This document shows positions 23,650 to 36,000 of a stretch of DNA of 64,000 nt, one piece after another. Numbering within the stretch: the first letter of the stretch is position 1; each line of letters starts with the position of its first letter. The DNA is from Ganoderma boninense (Eukaryota; Basidiomycota; Agaricomycetes; Polyporales; Polyporaceae): NCBI GenBank assembly GCA_002900995.3, contig CM035307.1:1674001-1738000 (forward strand), written 5' to 3'. The position numbers and the translations under genes were made by a program. The notes below the pieces were generated by a model. It ran no database searches, had not been told where the DNA came from, and saw nothing but the letters and a program-made list of their open reading frames with translations.

Positions 23650-25552
23650 GGGCAAGCAAGACTTGGACAGAAGTTACAGTTCCCCCACAGTTGACAGGTC
23701 TTCGCACGACTCGATCGAGCTGCACTGAACGAGGAAAGAAGGTGTCGGGCTTCTCCTTCACTTTCCCAGTCATCGCCGACCTTGATCACTTGAAGGTTGA
23801 GGAGACCTATGATGATTGTTAGTCTGGGCTTTTCCCCTCGCATCTCTCAACAATACAACAGGTGAAAGACCTAACCCACCTGCTGAATGTTTGCTAGGGA
23901 CTGAGAAGTGCATGCACGTACTTCGTAGTCCGGGAATGGCCCCATGGTGTCGGACACCCAGGCAGGCGAGTTGCGGTCTGCGCACCTGTTTGTGGAACAC
24001 CACGCGAAGACTGATCAGGTTTCGATATCGGACGTTAGAACTGGGATGCTGCGTCGAGGCTTGTCTCCTGCCACCCAAGTCCAGACTTGGCTATGACGAC
24101 TAGCCGACAAGGTACCTTTTCCAGTACCTTCTCGCCATTCTCCCCTCCCCCAGTCCGCCATAGGGAGCCGTTTGACTCAAGGTGAATGGAAGCTCCTGAT
24201 GACACTTCCGAACTGCGTGAAGTGGGTGAGGTCGATCCACTAGTGCGTAGACAAAAACACGCATGAGTTTATCAACAATCCGATATCAAACTGGCCACTT
24301 GCACATTTGTCGTAGCAAGTTCGTATTGCCTTCAGACGCCTTTTCAAAGCTCCAATCTGTTCCAAGCAATCGTATGTTGGTGGATTGTGGTGCCGCGGTG
24401 CACATAGCCGAGGCTATGTAATATGTGAAATGGGGAGCTCCCATACGCTGCGAGATGTTTAAATGTGTCAATACCCGTAGGTGCATTGCCAATGATACTC
24501 GCAATGTATCGAACGCACCATGATGAGCGTGGGATGCACCCTATGACATCCGTCCTCATCGGCTGTCCATGATGCCTATCCAGATGTTCACCAGCAGGCA
24601 CTCAGGCTCGTCACGCCATTGAATGTAGGGATTACTCAGAAGCCAAAGTCTTGGCAGCGGTGGATAATGAGGACGACTTGAAGCTACAGAATAGTTGGGT
24701 CGTGAAGTTGGCCCTGGACATTCGAGGCTTGCGCACACGTACTGGAGTGGTGCGGATATGTTGAGCCTGACGGGGATGGTCGGCGACAGTGGAACTGCTG
24801 TCAAATTCGCTTACGCCATTCAAATGCAATCCATGAGCGCTAGTGGCAAGATCTACCAGCGCAGATCCGAAGCATCATGGGAATCCATGTCAATCACCGC
24901 ACCGACCCCGCATATCAGCCTTCTCCTTGTTGCAGCCTCAGTGTGCTCTAGATCTGCAGCCCCTGGTAAGCCTTTCAGCCTTTTTACAGTCTTGCCCACT
25001 CACCAGAATCTGCCAGCGTTCTCCAAGCCAGGTCTCACTACCAATCAAGATCTCGCGTTCAAGCCCCCAGTCGGCCCCAATACTTGGCATACTTCTCAAC
25101 CTGAGGTTATGTTGCTTGCGCGGTCTTGACCCGAAGCGGTGAGAGGATAGGAAGCGGACTCCAGGCGCATTTCGCACATGCACATGTATGATGTAACGTC
25201 CGCATCACGCCATCTCCACCTCACTGGGGTCATGGATCCTAACAACCATGTCCCGAGACCCATAGGCAACCTGTTCTATGGCTCAACAACATATGACCTC
25301 TCCAACAAGATCCAGAAGACTGTGGATGCTATGATCGGCGGGCACACTGCCGTAGCTACATGAGATGCGACGGTTCATCCTCGGACACAGACTTATTGTC
25401 ATCTCTACACAATATGGTTTTAGCAGCCATGTTGCAAAGTATAAATACGCACCGGTCGTGGCCGGTCAACCAGTCCTTCCATTGCACTTACCTTTCTCAC
25501 TTCCGGACGACCGACGCAGATATCCTACCAGACTCTTCCACTTGCCACCACC
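23650..25552. other. 1.9-kb interval without a recognisable gene
   Basis: Short frames here (for example 24695-25129, plus) show no family motif and no convincing splice chain. The right end holds the promoter of the glucanase gene, including the TATA element listed below. Confidence 0.5.
25437..25447 (+). promoter_or_regulatory. TATA box of the GH71 gene
   Basis: AAGTATAAATA lies about 106 bases upstream of the start codon at 25553, a normal spacing for a well-expressed fungal gene. Confidence 0.6.
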
Positions 25553-27013
25553 ATGCGCTCCTTGCACTCCTCTTCCGTCGCTGCCCTCAGCATGCTTGCG
25601 TGCTTTGTCGCCCATGCAAATGCGGAACTGAAGAATGTGTTTGCGCATTACCTCGTGAGTAACCACACCATCCCTCTGACCTCTAGTACTCAGTTCGTCA
25701 TATAGGTTGGTGGCATGTCTGGCGTGGACGAAGCTATCAAGGACGTCACGGATGCTAAAGCCCTCGGGTTGGACGCCTTCGCGCTCAACGTGCAGCAGCC
25801 CTCTGCTCCATTCACCACCGATGCGCTCGGGTTCCTTTTCGACGCGGCCAACCAGAACGGCTTCAAGCTTTTCTTTTCCTTCGACATGACTACCATCAAC
25901 GCTCCCTCCGACTTCCTTTCACTCTTCAACCAGTACCAGGGAAACGCCGCGTACTACCAGCATGACGGCCGGCCCTTTGTCAGCACCTTTGATGGCGGTT
26001 CGAAGTCATTCGGCGCCAGCAGCCCCGGTCAGGGCTGGCAGCAGCAGTTCAAGGACGTGCTGTCTGGCCAGGGAGTAAACCCGTTCTTTGTACCCGACTT
26101 CGATGACTACGGAGGTGCGACGTACGACTCCACCTTCTTCAGCAACTACCCCGTCGTCGACGGCGTCTTCAGCTGGGAGTCCGCTTGGCCTGAGATCGCC
26201 GAGGGCCTCGTGAACGTCAGCGACGCCAAGGATCAAGCCGGCCTCCAAGCGGCCCGAGCTGCGAGCAAGGTCTACATGATGCGTACGTCCGCCTTGCCCC
26301 ACCCTCAGTTCCGTTGGCCTAGCTGACTCACGCACCGCATAGCGATATCCTCCGTGCAGTTTAAGCACATCGACCCCGGCCAGAACTGGTACCGCATCGG
26401 CGAGCTAAACCTGCCCGAGCGCATGGAGCAGGTGCTCGCGCTCCAGCCGGACTTCGTCGAGATCGTCACCTGGAACGACGCGGGCGAGAGCCACTACATC
26501 GGCAACAACTGGCCCGAGGCGATCTCCGGGGCACCCGCGATCCAGGCGTACGCGAATGGCTACGACCACACGGCGTGGCAGGCCGTCCTCGCGCCGTTCA
26601 TCACCGCGTACAAGGCGGGGAAGACCACCGTCGCGGATATCACGCCCTTCGGCGAGTTCGCGGGGTCTTTCTGGTACCGGCCTCTGCTCAAGGATGCGAC
26701 GTGCGCGGGGGATAGCCTGGGGAAGCCGCAGGGTGCAGAGAACGCGCGGGACCAGATCAACATCGCTGTCCTCTTGCCGTCGAACACGACCGGGGTAACG
26801 ATGCGCGTGACGAGCGGGGGAAATGTTGTCGCGAACCTGGCGACGACTGCGGGTTTGAACATGGCGGGTGTAGCAATCAGTACCGGGGCGCAGAGGGTCG
26901 AGCTCGTCGATTCTAGCGGGAACATCCTCGGTGCTGGTAGCAGCACGCAGGACGTTGTGTCGGATACGAGCAGTACCTGCAACTTCAACTACCAGGTTGT
27001 ACACATCGCGTAG
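25553..27013 (+). CDS. Secreted alpha-1,3-glucanase (mutanase), GH71
   Basis: This is an endo-alpha-1,3-glucanase that cuts (1,3)-alpha-glucan, a fungal cell-wall polymer. It starts at ATG 25553 with a signal peptide (SVAALSMLACFVAHANA), followed by KNVFAHYLVGGMSG, the typical start of mature GH71. Body motifs are GLDAFALNVQQP, FKLFFSFDM, GRPFVSTFDGG, VNPFFVPDFDDYG, DGVFSWESAWPE, FVEIVTWNDAGESHYIG and FAGSFWYRP. The aspartate and glutamate sites of the family (FSFDM, STFDGG, TWNDAGES) are all present. A beta-rich C-terminal part (ITSGGN-like repeats, VELVDSSGN) ends at TAG 27013. Two introns are clear: after AHYL near 25654 and after KVYMM near 26282. The protein is likely used in wall remodelling or in attacking other fungi. 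Confidence 0.94.
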
Positions 27014-27349
27014 TAGGAGACGACGGTCGTCGTATTTTTCACTTTGTATTTATCTACACATTTAACTTATTCGTAGTGTTTGTGGAATTCAAGCGTAGTA
27101 CGCCTGTTCGTTATCGAAGGGCAGAGGGATTTGAATGCGCACATCAATGAGCGGTATTCCCTCTTCCTCTCGAATACTTGTGCATGAGATCTTCGGCGTT
27201 TATCGCAGTACTGCAGGCGCATCAAGCACCAACACGGTGCTTACAGGCGTCTGCTACTAGCGCCCAAACATCATGAGCGCGAGCGCTGGCGTTGAGTACA
27301 GAGTCCCGGACATTGCCGGTGGCCTGCAGCTGTACCTCCAACCTCCAAC
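27014..27349. other. Intergenic stretch, glucanase to EMC3
   Basis: This is the 3' region of the glucanase gene and the 5' flank of EMC3. The only ATG frames upstream of 27350 are not linked to the EMC3 frame. Confidence 0.5.
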
Positions 27350-28607
27350 ATGCCGAGCTCTACGTACGTCCGAATCCTGGCTACCCTCCTCGAATTGTGC
27401 TTGCTGCTGAGATGACCTGCCGTGCAGAGTCTCGCTGTATCTCGACCCCCAAATCCGTGATTGGGTCTTGTTCCCAATCACCGTGGTCATGGTGCGTGCC
27501 GCTCTCCGCTCTCTCTCTTACCCTAGCTTTGGCCTCAACCTGGTTGCCGTAGATCCTCGTGGGCATCCTTCGGCACTATGTTGTACTTCTCCTTCAGTCC
27601 CCGCCCAAGAAGCTCCCGAGAAACGCTATCCGGGAACAGTACGTCTGCCACTAGTACAATCCCGCGCGCCGCCTCACATCTCCGTCGGGACTTCTGTGCA
27701 GACGTGCCCTCGTCCGGTCACAGATCCTCCGCGCCACGTCCGCCCACTCGCCACTGCCCCCAAGCTATTACAAGGCGATCTCCCAGCACCTCTCCCAGGC
27801 GTTTGCCGACGGCACCTACCTCAAGGACGGCCCCCAAAAGGGTGACGCGGCGGCCAGCACGCCGCCGAACCCCCTCACGGACCCCGCTGCCATGGACGGC
27901 ATGATGGCGGGCATGAAGACGCAGATGGTGATGATGGTGCCGCAGATGGTCATCATGGGCTGGATCAATTTCTTCTTCCAAGGCTTCGTCCTCAGTGAGT
28001 CCGTCCAGCTGTTTCACGCCGTCCACCGCCTCTTGTCTTCCCCGCTTCCCCGCACCCCATCTCGCGGGGATACCATGTCCGCTCTGTTTCCCAATTGTTC
28101 CCGATGCTGACCTCCACACGATGCTATTCACCATCCGTGCAATGTGCCGCAGTTAAGCTCCCGTTCCCGCTCACCCTCGGCTTCAAGAGCATGCTGCAGC
28201 GCGGGGTCGAGACCCCAGACATGGACGTGCGCTGGGTGTCGTCCCTGTCGTGGTACTTCCTCAACTTCTTTGGGCTCAATGGTCTGTACCGGCTCATCCT
28301 CGGCGGCGACAACTGTGCGTCTCTTTCCTTCACATTGTCCCGTAATGGCCGTCTGACAGACACATGGCTCCCCTTCCCACCCTTCTCTTCGCGCACAGCC
28401 GCGGACTCGTCCCGCGACATGACCACACCCTTTGCGGCTGCAGCCGCGGCGACGCCTCAGCCGGGACAGGCACAGGACTACGGTAAGCTGTTCAAGGCGG
28501 AGCGCGACAACCTAGAATTCTCGGAGGGGCTGCACCAGTGGATCGCGAAGGACGTCGACACGCGGATTCTGAAGAAGTATGGTAGGCTACCTGCGGACGG
28601 GAAGTAG
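27350..28607 (+). CDS. EMC3: ER membrane protein complex subunit 3
   Basis: EMC3 is the insertase-like core subunit of the ER membrane protein complex (YidC/Oxa1 superfamily), which inserts tail-anchored and polytopic proteins. I place the start at ATG 27350: exon 1 (MPSS) splices across a 50-base intron to give [20 protein letters not shown], the conserved N-terminus. [101 protein letters not shown] and [10 protein letters not shown] follow, ending at TAG 28607 (RLPADGK). At least five introns are needed. The methionine-rich helix and positively charged cytosolic loops are those of the family. Confidence 0.93.
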
Positions 28608-28887
28608 TTCCAGAACGGGTCGCAATTTATCGATAATGATACAAACGTACATTCTTCCTTCGACCATGCGAAAGCCCACGTACATCATCAATATAGCTCG
28701 TACAACTTCGCGATACAAATGTCTCCCCGAAACCGCCGACATCGCGTGGATAGTCTGAGCGTCCCACGAACACCTGGGAAAGGAAAACGTGATTCCGGCA
28801 ACTTGGACGTGGTCGGTGGCATGCTTATGGACTTACCGAAAACGCAACATAGCAGCATCACCGGGCAGCAACCGCATGGCGATCCAT

Positions 28888-29816
28888 CTATACAAGCCCA
28901 TCGTATAGTGACAAAGCCTAGGACCCAATTGCTTCGTTGGTTTTCCGGCACAGGAACTGGAGAACGTTGACGCACCTGCACGATCGTTGGGTCCTGTTTA
29001 CTCCCTTCCACGAACTCCTCGTACGTCAGCTTCGCGTCTTTATCCCTGTCCATGTTTCGGAATATCTTGTCCACCCGCTGCGTTGGAAAGCGATAAAGAT
29101 CTCATGAGACAGGATAAGAGTAGATGACAGCAGATTGGCGAACTCACCTTCTCCGGCGTGTCTTCATCTACGGGTAGTTTCACCATCTGACCGGTCATCT
29201 TGTATATCGACTGAACGATCTGTAGCATCTCCGCGTACGTGATGAATCCGTCCCCATCTATATCATACAGTTGGAACGCCCCTGGAGCATGTATGAGCGT
29301 CAAGGTGATGGGCAGGGAAAGACGTCCTAGGGTTTGTGAAGGGCGTGTGCACTACTCACATTTGAGCTTCTCGTCTAACCGGCCGCGGCTTGTCACGCTC
29401 AGTGCACAAATGAACTCCTTGAAATCAATGGTGCCATTCTTGTTCTCATCGAAGACATTGAAGACGTAGTCCGCGAACTCGCCAGGGTCTCCGAATGGGA
29501 AGAACTGCTTGTATATTCGGCCAAACTCGGCCTTGTCAAGCTGACCGGACGGGCAGTCCTTGAGGAAGCCCTTGTACCTGCAAACAGCAGATCGTGCGAG
29601 AGGGGGGGAGGAGGGGTTGGGGGTAAGTCTAACGAGAATAGACGCATCGCGATCGGGGAGCAGCGCGTAACGGACCATTGTTGCAGCTCTCGCTTGTCGA
29701 CTGGAAGGCATGTCTTGTGAGTGTGAGGGCTTGCGGAATGGGACACACGCACAGTAGGTGTGTTTCTGGAGATCGGCGAGTTGCTCTGGTGAGAGTTTGC
29801 TCTGTGATTTGCCCAT
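28888..29816 (-). CDS. NCS1: Neuronal calcium sensor 1 / frequenin
   Basis: This is a myristoylated EF-hand calcium sensor; in yeast Frq1 it activates the phosphatidylinositol 4-kinase Pik1. It starts at ATG 29816: [13 protein letters not shown], where Gly2 and Ser6 fit N-myristoylation. EF1 is inactive ([12 protein letters not shown]), as in the family. EF2 is [15 protein letters not shown]3 [13 protein letters not shown] and EF4 [13 protein letters not shown]. The last exon, after a long intron, gives ALSLYDGLV and stops at TAG 28888, the classic NCS-1 ending. The length is near the usual 190 residues. Confidence 0.95.
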
Positions 29817-30626
29817 GGCGAGTGAGAGACGTCGATGAGGGAGAGAGGTCAACGATAGTTGGTTGCGGCCCTGGTCAATGGAACCGATCTCCCGGTTGCC
29901 GAGGCGGTGTTCGGGCACCGGCCACCATCCGGCTCCGCGCTCCGCTGCAGCCCCCTGCAGGCTCAGCCTGGGCCTGGCACTTGGCGCTTGGTGGTAATGG
30001 CGCTTGGTCTGCGTCATCGTCGCGCGATAAGTCCCGATTTAGACATAGGTCCCACAATCCATGTCTTCTGCTCCCGCCCCGAGCCCCGACTTTGTTCCAT
30101 AACGGACGCTCGCCGTGTCCAGCGCCCTCGACGTCGCTGCCCACAGCGAGCCATTATTGGTATGCCTTGTCCAGCACCATTTCCGCCGTCCTCCCGACGC
30201 GCCACCCCTGCTGGGCCCGTGTGAACGGCCATTACGGCGGGATAAGTGAAATCTAAGGGAAACGCGGCTGATTGGTATGGTGAGGCGAGTGCATGCCGCT
30301 GCCTCGAGGCAAGGAGGGCAGAGAAAGGAAGCACGCACGTCTGCAAGCTGCGTAGAACCACCGTTTGCAACCTCGGAGCCCTCTCGCAGCCAGCCAGACT
30401 GTCTCTTCTGCCACTTCCTGGGTTTATCATGCCAGCTTATACGGCTCGCCTAAATGGACCTGATCAGCTACGTGAACAGGAACCGCATGCATTTGCCTTC
30501 TTCCTCTCCCTTCGCAGTACAAATACTCTGGCCCCCTTTTCTAGCCTTGTCCCCGCCGTCCAATCCTTCCCCGCATCCTCTCTCCTCGTCGCTCTTTGGC
30601 CCTCTTCGTCTCCCCCGCACTCGCCA
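29817..30626. promoter_or_regulatory. Divergent promoter region, NCS1 / Cys-rich protein
   Basis: These 810 bases lie between two outward-facing start codons. Frames in it overlap antisense and show no motif. A pyrimidine-rich stretch runs up to the start codon at 30627. Confidence 0.5.
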
Positions 30627-32259
30627 TGTGTTATGCAGTCGGCTCGCTCCAGCAGGCCACTGGCACTTGCCCCATGTGCAAGGTCTTCAAGCCTAGCAGC
30701 GCCAGGTATACTTCCTCTCCTGCTCTGTCCCTCCCCTGGCGCCCACTCCTCGCCTATCCAGGTGTCCTCACATCAAGGAGGTCTGCCGAAACTCTTCCAA
30801 CCACCCTCGCCATGATGTGATATACCTCAAGAATGCTGAGGGTCAGGTCCTCTCGCCCTTGCCTCCGTTATCACCGTGCGGTCTAACCAGAGATCGGGCC
30901 CACAGTGCAGACATTCCAAGGCTGTGGCTTCTGTAAGGTGAGCCCCTCGGCGCCCCCTTCCTTGTCGATCGTCCCCCTCTCAACAGTTTCGCGAGCGCAG
31001 TGGGCCAAGACTTCCCCGCCATCTTCACGCGCAGGCTACCAGAACCCAGGCTGGCCAGGCTGCTGCCGCCCGCCAAACCCCCAGGAAATTAAGTTAATCG
31101 GCGCTGCAGACTGGCCCGCCGTCAGTCTCGTGTACCGCATCCCAATTCCACAGGAGATCAAGTCGATTCTCGACGGCATCTATACGGGCCAGACATCCCC
31201 CGGGGAACCCCTCCCCTCCCCACCTCCAATGGAAGCATGCGTGGTACGAGCGCGCAAATTACAGTCGCCGCAGCTGCCCCGGGCATATCCAGGCGATCTA
31301 GCTATAATGTGGCAAGCCCGACGAGAACCGAGGCATCCTCTACTACGAGGACCAACCCTGTAGCCATTCCGACTAAGGGCCGCTCGGGGTCAGGAGGGAG
31401 CCCGCAGCAAACGAATGCATCGCTCTCTCCTCGCATTACAGGTGGCGGAGGTGACGGCACGCCGCCGTCCCTTTCGAACGCCGCCGCCATGGAACAGTCT
31501 CAGAGCAGTCGCCGCTCTGCGATGGACGTCTTCGCCGATAAACGTCCGGACCCGCTGAACACGACTCAGAACTCCCCCGGGCGCAAAGCGGTCGAGCTCT
31601 ACGGGACCGTGAGTCGTCGAAGCTCGGAGCAGCGACGCCCATCCATATCTTCCATCACTGGATCCGCGTCTATGAGCAAGGGCAGTTCGGAGCAGATCTC
31701 ACAGCGCCGTCGCACGCTCACTGCTTCGACGACTGGTGCCTCCCCGCCGTCCAACTCGCCTCCGCAGGATAAGACATCTGCTGCCCCTGCCCGCCCTCCT
31801 GATCGTCCTGTTGCCGCAGAACGTCCTGCGGAGACCACCTCAGCACGGCGCGGAAGCACGATTGAAGAGGCGGTCGTCGACAAGGTCGAGAAGCTGAAGC
31901 TCTCGTCGAGCGCGTCGAGCGGGAGCAGTGGCGACAGCTCTGAGACTGCAGGCGGGTTCACGGACTACCTCTCGGACGAGTCCGAGGCGGAGCTGCAGCG
32001 ACAGGCGGAGGCCAAGGCGGCCATCGTCGCCCAGAACCAGATGGAGGAGCTCGAGTTCCGCGTGCGCGCCAGCAGCTCGCGGACGTCGACCTCCGTCCGC
32101 CCAAGTCGTGGCGCGGCGATGTGCAGAGCACGCCAAGGTCGCAGGTGTCGGTGGCGAACCGCAGCTCGGCTGCGGCGACGTTCGGGCGGGCAGCGTTTGT
32201 CGGCGCGCCGGCTTATGCGGCGAGCACGTCGCGCGGTTAGGGCCCGGAGTGTGGGGTGA
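30627..32259 (+). CDS. Uncharacterised Cys-rich, Ser-rich disordered protein
   Basis: I do not recognise a named family. It starts at ATG 30627: MCYAVGSLQQATGTCPMCKVF, then over introns CPHIKEVCRNSSNHPRHD, VQTFQGCGF and NPGWPGCCRPP. The spaced Cys and His suggest a small zinc-binding module. An ordered stretch (LIGAADWPAVSLVYRIPIPQ) is followed by a long low-complexity Ser/Thr/Pro region and a short helix rich in Glu/Ala (LSDESEAELQRQAEAKAAI). Two frame breaks are likely: in the C-rich run near 31215, and near 32069, where one extra C would switch the tail to QLADVDLRPPKSWRGDVQ and move the stop to about 32240 instead of 32259. Confidence 0.6.
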
Positions 32260-32592
32260 GCGCTGGAGTTGTACATATCCCTATTGGAAGGTGTTTGCTA
32301 GGAGCAGGGTGATATCACGGTTTGGGATGCGTCAAGGAAGGGTTGGGTTACTGGGTTTGGGACGAATGCACATGTATGACATGCTCAATTTACCCCTTGT
32401 ATTTGTAGGCGGCGTTGTAGCCTACATATCCAGCGTCCTATGGTGTATGGCTTACTTAACCGCATCTGTGTCTTGTGTCTCTACTCATCGATGTCCGGAA
32501 TGTACAATCTACTGCTTTGATGCCATCCTCCTGAACTGGTCGTGCCGTTCCAAGTTCCAGCCGACAGTCCCAAGCCATGACGCCACAGGATG
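32260..32592. other. Flank between the Cys-rich gene and the duplicated unit
   Basis: This is the 3' region of the preceding gene. It ends with AGGATG (32587-32592), directly before the left edge of the 6.7-kb unit. No gene is seen. Confidence 0.5.
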
Positions 32593-32630
32593 CCCGTTCG
32601 GTAGCTTACACATTCCCAGGGGGGATTGGT

Positions 32631-32691
32631 CTTGGTCGGGGATTGGTCGTAGACGCCCGCTCTTTGGTCCCCCAGACCAATCCCGACCAAG
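32631..32691. repeat. Hairpin near the left end of unit copy 1
   Basis: CTTGGTCGGGGATTGGTC (32631-32648) is matched by its near-perfect reverse complement GACCAATCCCGACCAAG (32675-32691), with a 26-base loop. The same structure lies at 39558-39618 in copy 2. It is 38 bases inside the edge of the unit, downstream of the transposase-like gene. Confidence 0.75.
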
Positions 32692-33060
32692 CAGACCCTA
32701 ACCTTGACCTGGATAGACGCCCATGGCCCAATATGTGTCCATGCAGACGTCCGTGTGCACGCAAACGCCGAAAACACCAAATGAAGCCATAGAAGTCGTG
32801 TATTATTCGTAGAAACAACGTATACGTAGCACAGAACCTTCGCAGGAGAGTAATAGTACAAGATTATCGTAACGGACGAGAGAGAGAGCAATCCGCAAAA
32901 GCGTAGCTACGCCAACAACATCGAGCCAACGGAGCTGTGGCCGGATGATGGTGACCCTGTTGCGGTTACGGAGTGCACCAGGACCCGGATGCGTAGCACT
33001 AGGCATCCATGCACGATGGAGCGAGGGAGGGATAAGCGATGTGAAAACTGGCCTTCCAAA

Positions 33061-36000
33061 CTATCTGTCCAACCACGCGCGTGATACTTTCAAGCCGACG
33101 CCGACGCCAGCCCATCCCACCACAGCATCCTGCAGACTCTCGAGCGGGGTTCCCGAGAGGCAGTCCATGCGCAGATAGACCTCTCCCTCATGCTCGTCAA
33201 GCACCGCCATCTCTCCTGGAGCCATCTTGAAAGAGCGGAAAAGCTTGAAGATCACCTTGGATGTGCGGCCGTCCAACCCAGGCACCATCACCGTCCTGTC
33301 GTACAACATCGAAGCGAATGCGTAGTCGGACATTGCTAGCGCTCCGGGGCACTGCGGTTGACGACGATGCGGTCGTAGAGTCGGTTGACAACTTCTAAGA
33401 AGCGTGCTGGATGGAAGATGTCACCACCGGTGAAGACGTTGTCAGGCTGGGGAAGGGGGAGGCTTTTCAACAAAGTTCTTCGTGACGCCGTTGATGACCC
33501 ATTGAACCTGCTCGGGAGATTGGCGGACGCCGTCGCTGCAGATCTTGTGGCTGTGGTTGTCCTTGTGATTCTTGCCCTCGGGATACATGATACGCTTGCA
33601 CCGATGACACATATGGCTCTTGTCCTGTAGAGACGATGCGCAAAGGACGCAATCAGTTAATGAAGCGATGTATAAATGATCGATGACGCTTACGATCTTA
33701 AATTCAGCATCATCTGCCATCTTCTGGATCTTCGATCCGAGGTGGACGGCCTTGCAGTGGTGCTCCCAGAAATTAGTTTGGCCGGAACGTGCTAAAGGTA
33801 GCACAGCAATAAATCAGCAAGGGCCACGGTAAAACGATGAATGCAAGACTTACATTCGTATTTGCTATCCCGCATGCGACCGACGATTTCCCCTTCTACC
33901 TCGCAAAGTTTATCAAGGAGGGCGCGCGGGGTCTTGAGAGAGTATGTGGTGCCACGCTCAAGGTTCACCTTCTTGATCGCAGTGTTGTACGTCGACGCGG
34001 CACAAACCCAATCGTATGGTGTCATCCGGAACGTGGCCCACTGGTGCGTAGCGCGAAGCTCCATGAAGAGGTAGAACTCATGCGGTGGCCCCCCTTTCCC
34101 GAAGACAAGCGAGCGGGGATCGACTTGCGTAACCACGCAGAACAGCCGCTGAGACCGGGTAAGCCCCACAATCTGAATTCTGGGCAAACACGGTTCGTTG
34201 GTTGGTGTCAGGGTAGGTCCAAATGCGGTCGCGGGCATCGCGGTCTGCATCTGGGAAAACATGGTTTCGAGGGTGCTACGGCTCTTCCGCGGACCGCGCT
34301 GTTGACGTTGCGTGCGTGAAGACGAGGCGCCTTGAATTGAGCCACTGCGCGAGATCTTCAACGGGGCCGGCATGCCGGTGACGGTGAGACAGGCCTTCTT
34401 CGGAGGAGGAGGGCCGTCAGTGTCATGCGAACCGGATGTTGCAACGGCGGGTGATGCGGACACAGGCGCGGCAGTTGTCGACACCGACGGCACTGACATG
34501 GGTCCCGCGGCCTGTGTGCTCGATGCACTGGGCAGGGCGGTGGGCGCGCTTGAAGTGATCGTGGCAGTAGAGAGCGTGGTCAAGGGCGCGTTCGACGTGG
34601 AGACGGCGGTGATGGTAGATGGGCCAGCCGAAGAGGTCGCGAGCGCGGTGACACCAGCGCTGGACAGTCCGGATGAAGCGGTCATGAGCGCGTCGGGCGC
34701 AGCGGCGACTGCGGTTGTACCGGATATCGCGACCGCGCTGAGCATGGAAGAGTTGGTGGCAGCCTTGCTCCTGCGAGGGCTGCCTGAGAGGTCGACGCCT
34801 CCTTCCGCTGCGGTGGGGGAAACCATGCTTGGGAACACCCCATTCCTCGGGTGAGAGCTCGATGATATCGTCGTCTTGGGCTTCTTCGATGCGAGCGCGC
34901 TTTACCTGTTTAACAGTCAGTGATGTGCGTAAGAAGAATCACAAGATGTACATACCCCTTTGCCTTTGGGGTCAGCGTTGGGCGTTGATTTGGAGATGGG
35001 CTCCGTGATGGTCGCGACGACGGGAGGTGCATCACGAGAGGCGGCAGGTTCAGAAATAGACGCACGGAGGAGAGCGGGATTGACGCCAATTTCCTCGAGG
35101 ACGCGATCCGGGTCCAGTATGTCTTGCAGTGACAAGTTTAGCGTTTCATCCCCCGGCTCTTGCTTGATTGTGGTGAGTGAATACTGGGTCGCGGTCTCCG
35201 CACTCATCTTGACTAGACCGAACTGCTCGCCACTGTCGACCAATCGGAGTTCGGGCAAGGAACGCATGTTCGCAGGAAGCGGCCCGCGCCGCCGCAGGCG
35301 TTCGAGGAGGGTGTTCCATAGCTTCATGCATGCGTTGACGAGGTGAACGTGGTGGGAGCCGTGAGTGTGGTACATGAACATTGATTTATCGAGGGCGTCG
35401 TCCTGCATGTCGAGCCGCACATTGCGCCGAAGGACGTGGTCGTGACCGAGAGCATTCATGACCTCCAGACCGCTCGCGAATGAGCGCATGATCGAGTTCC
35501 ATCCCTTGTGGGATCCCTCAATGCGGCTGCCGTCACTAGCGATGTCATCTCGCGGTCGGGCGAGGCATCCCTTCTGGATGTGCGTGAGTTGCTTTGCATG
35601 GACCTACAGGACGACAGTTAGTGTGCAATGAATCAACCGTATTGCTATGAGCTCACCTTCTCCGCAGCAGCCGTCCACACACTTCCGTGATCCTTCCACT
35701 TGTCGTAGGCCTCAACCAGCCGCCTCTCCTGCTCTGCCTGAGAACGATATGAAGCCGGGACACCATTTGCGGCTCTAGTCTTGAGGAGGGCGTCGACAAT
35801 GTCATTTGCTACTTCCGCCCGATAAGGGTTCTTTGTGCCGTCTTGAACGCAGACAAGGTACCTGACAAACTACATGAAACCACGAGGGTTAGGATGAGCA
35901 GACGCTGCAACGTACCTCATTAAGAAGTGCCAGACATCTTGAACTACCTGGATATGGGGGAAGACCCTCAGCGCCGTGTTGCGAATCTGGCAGCAGTTGT

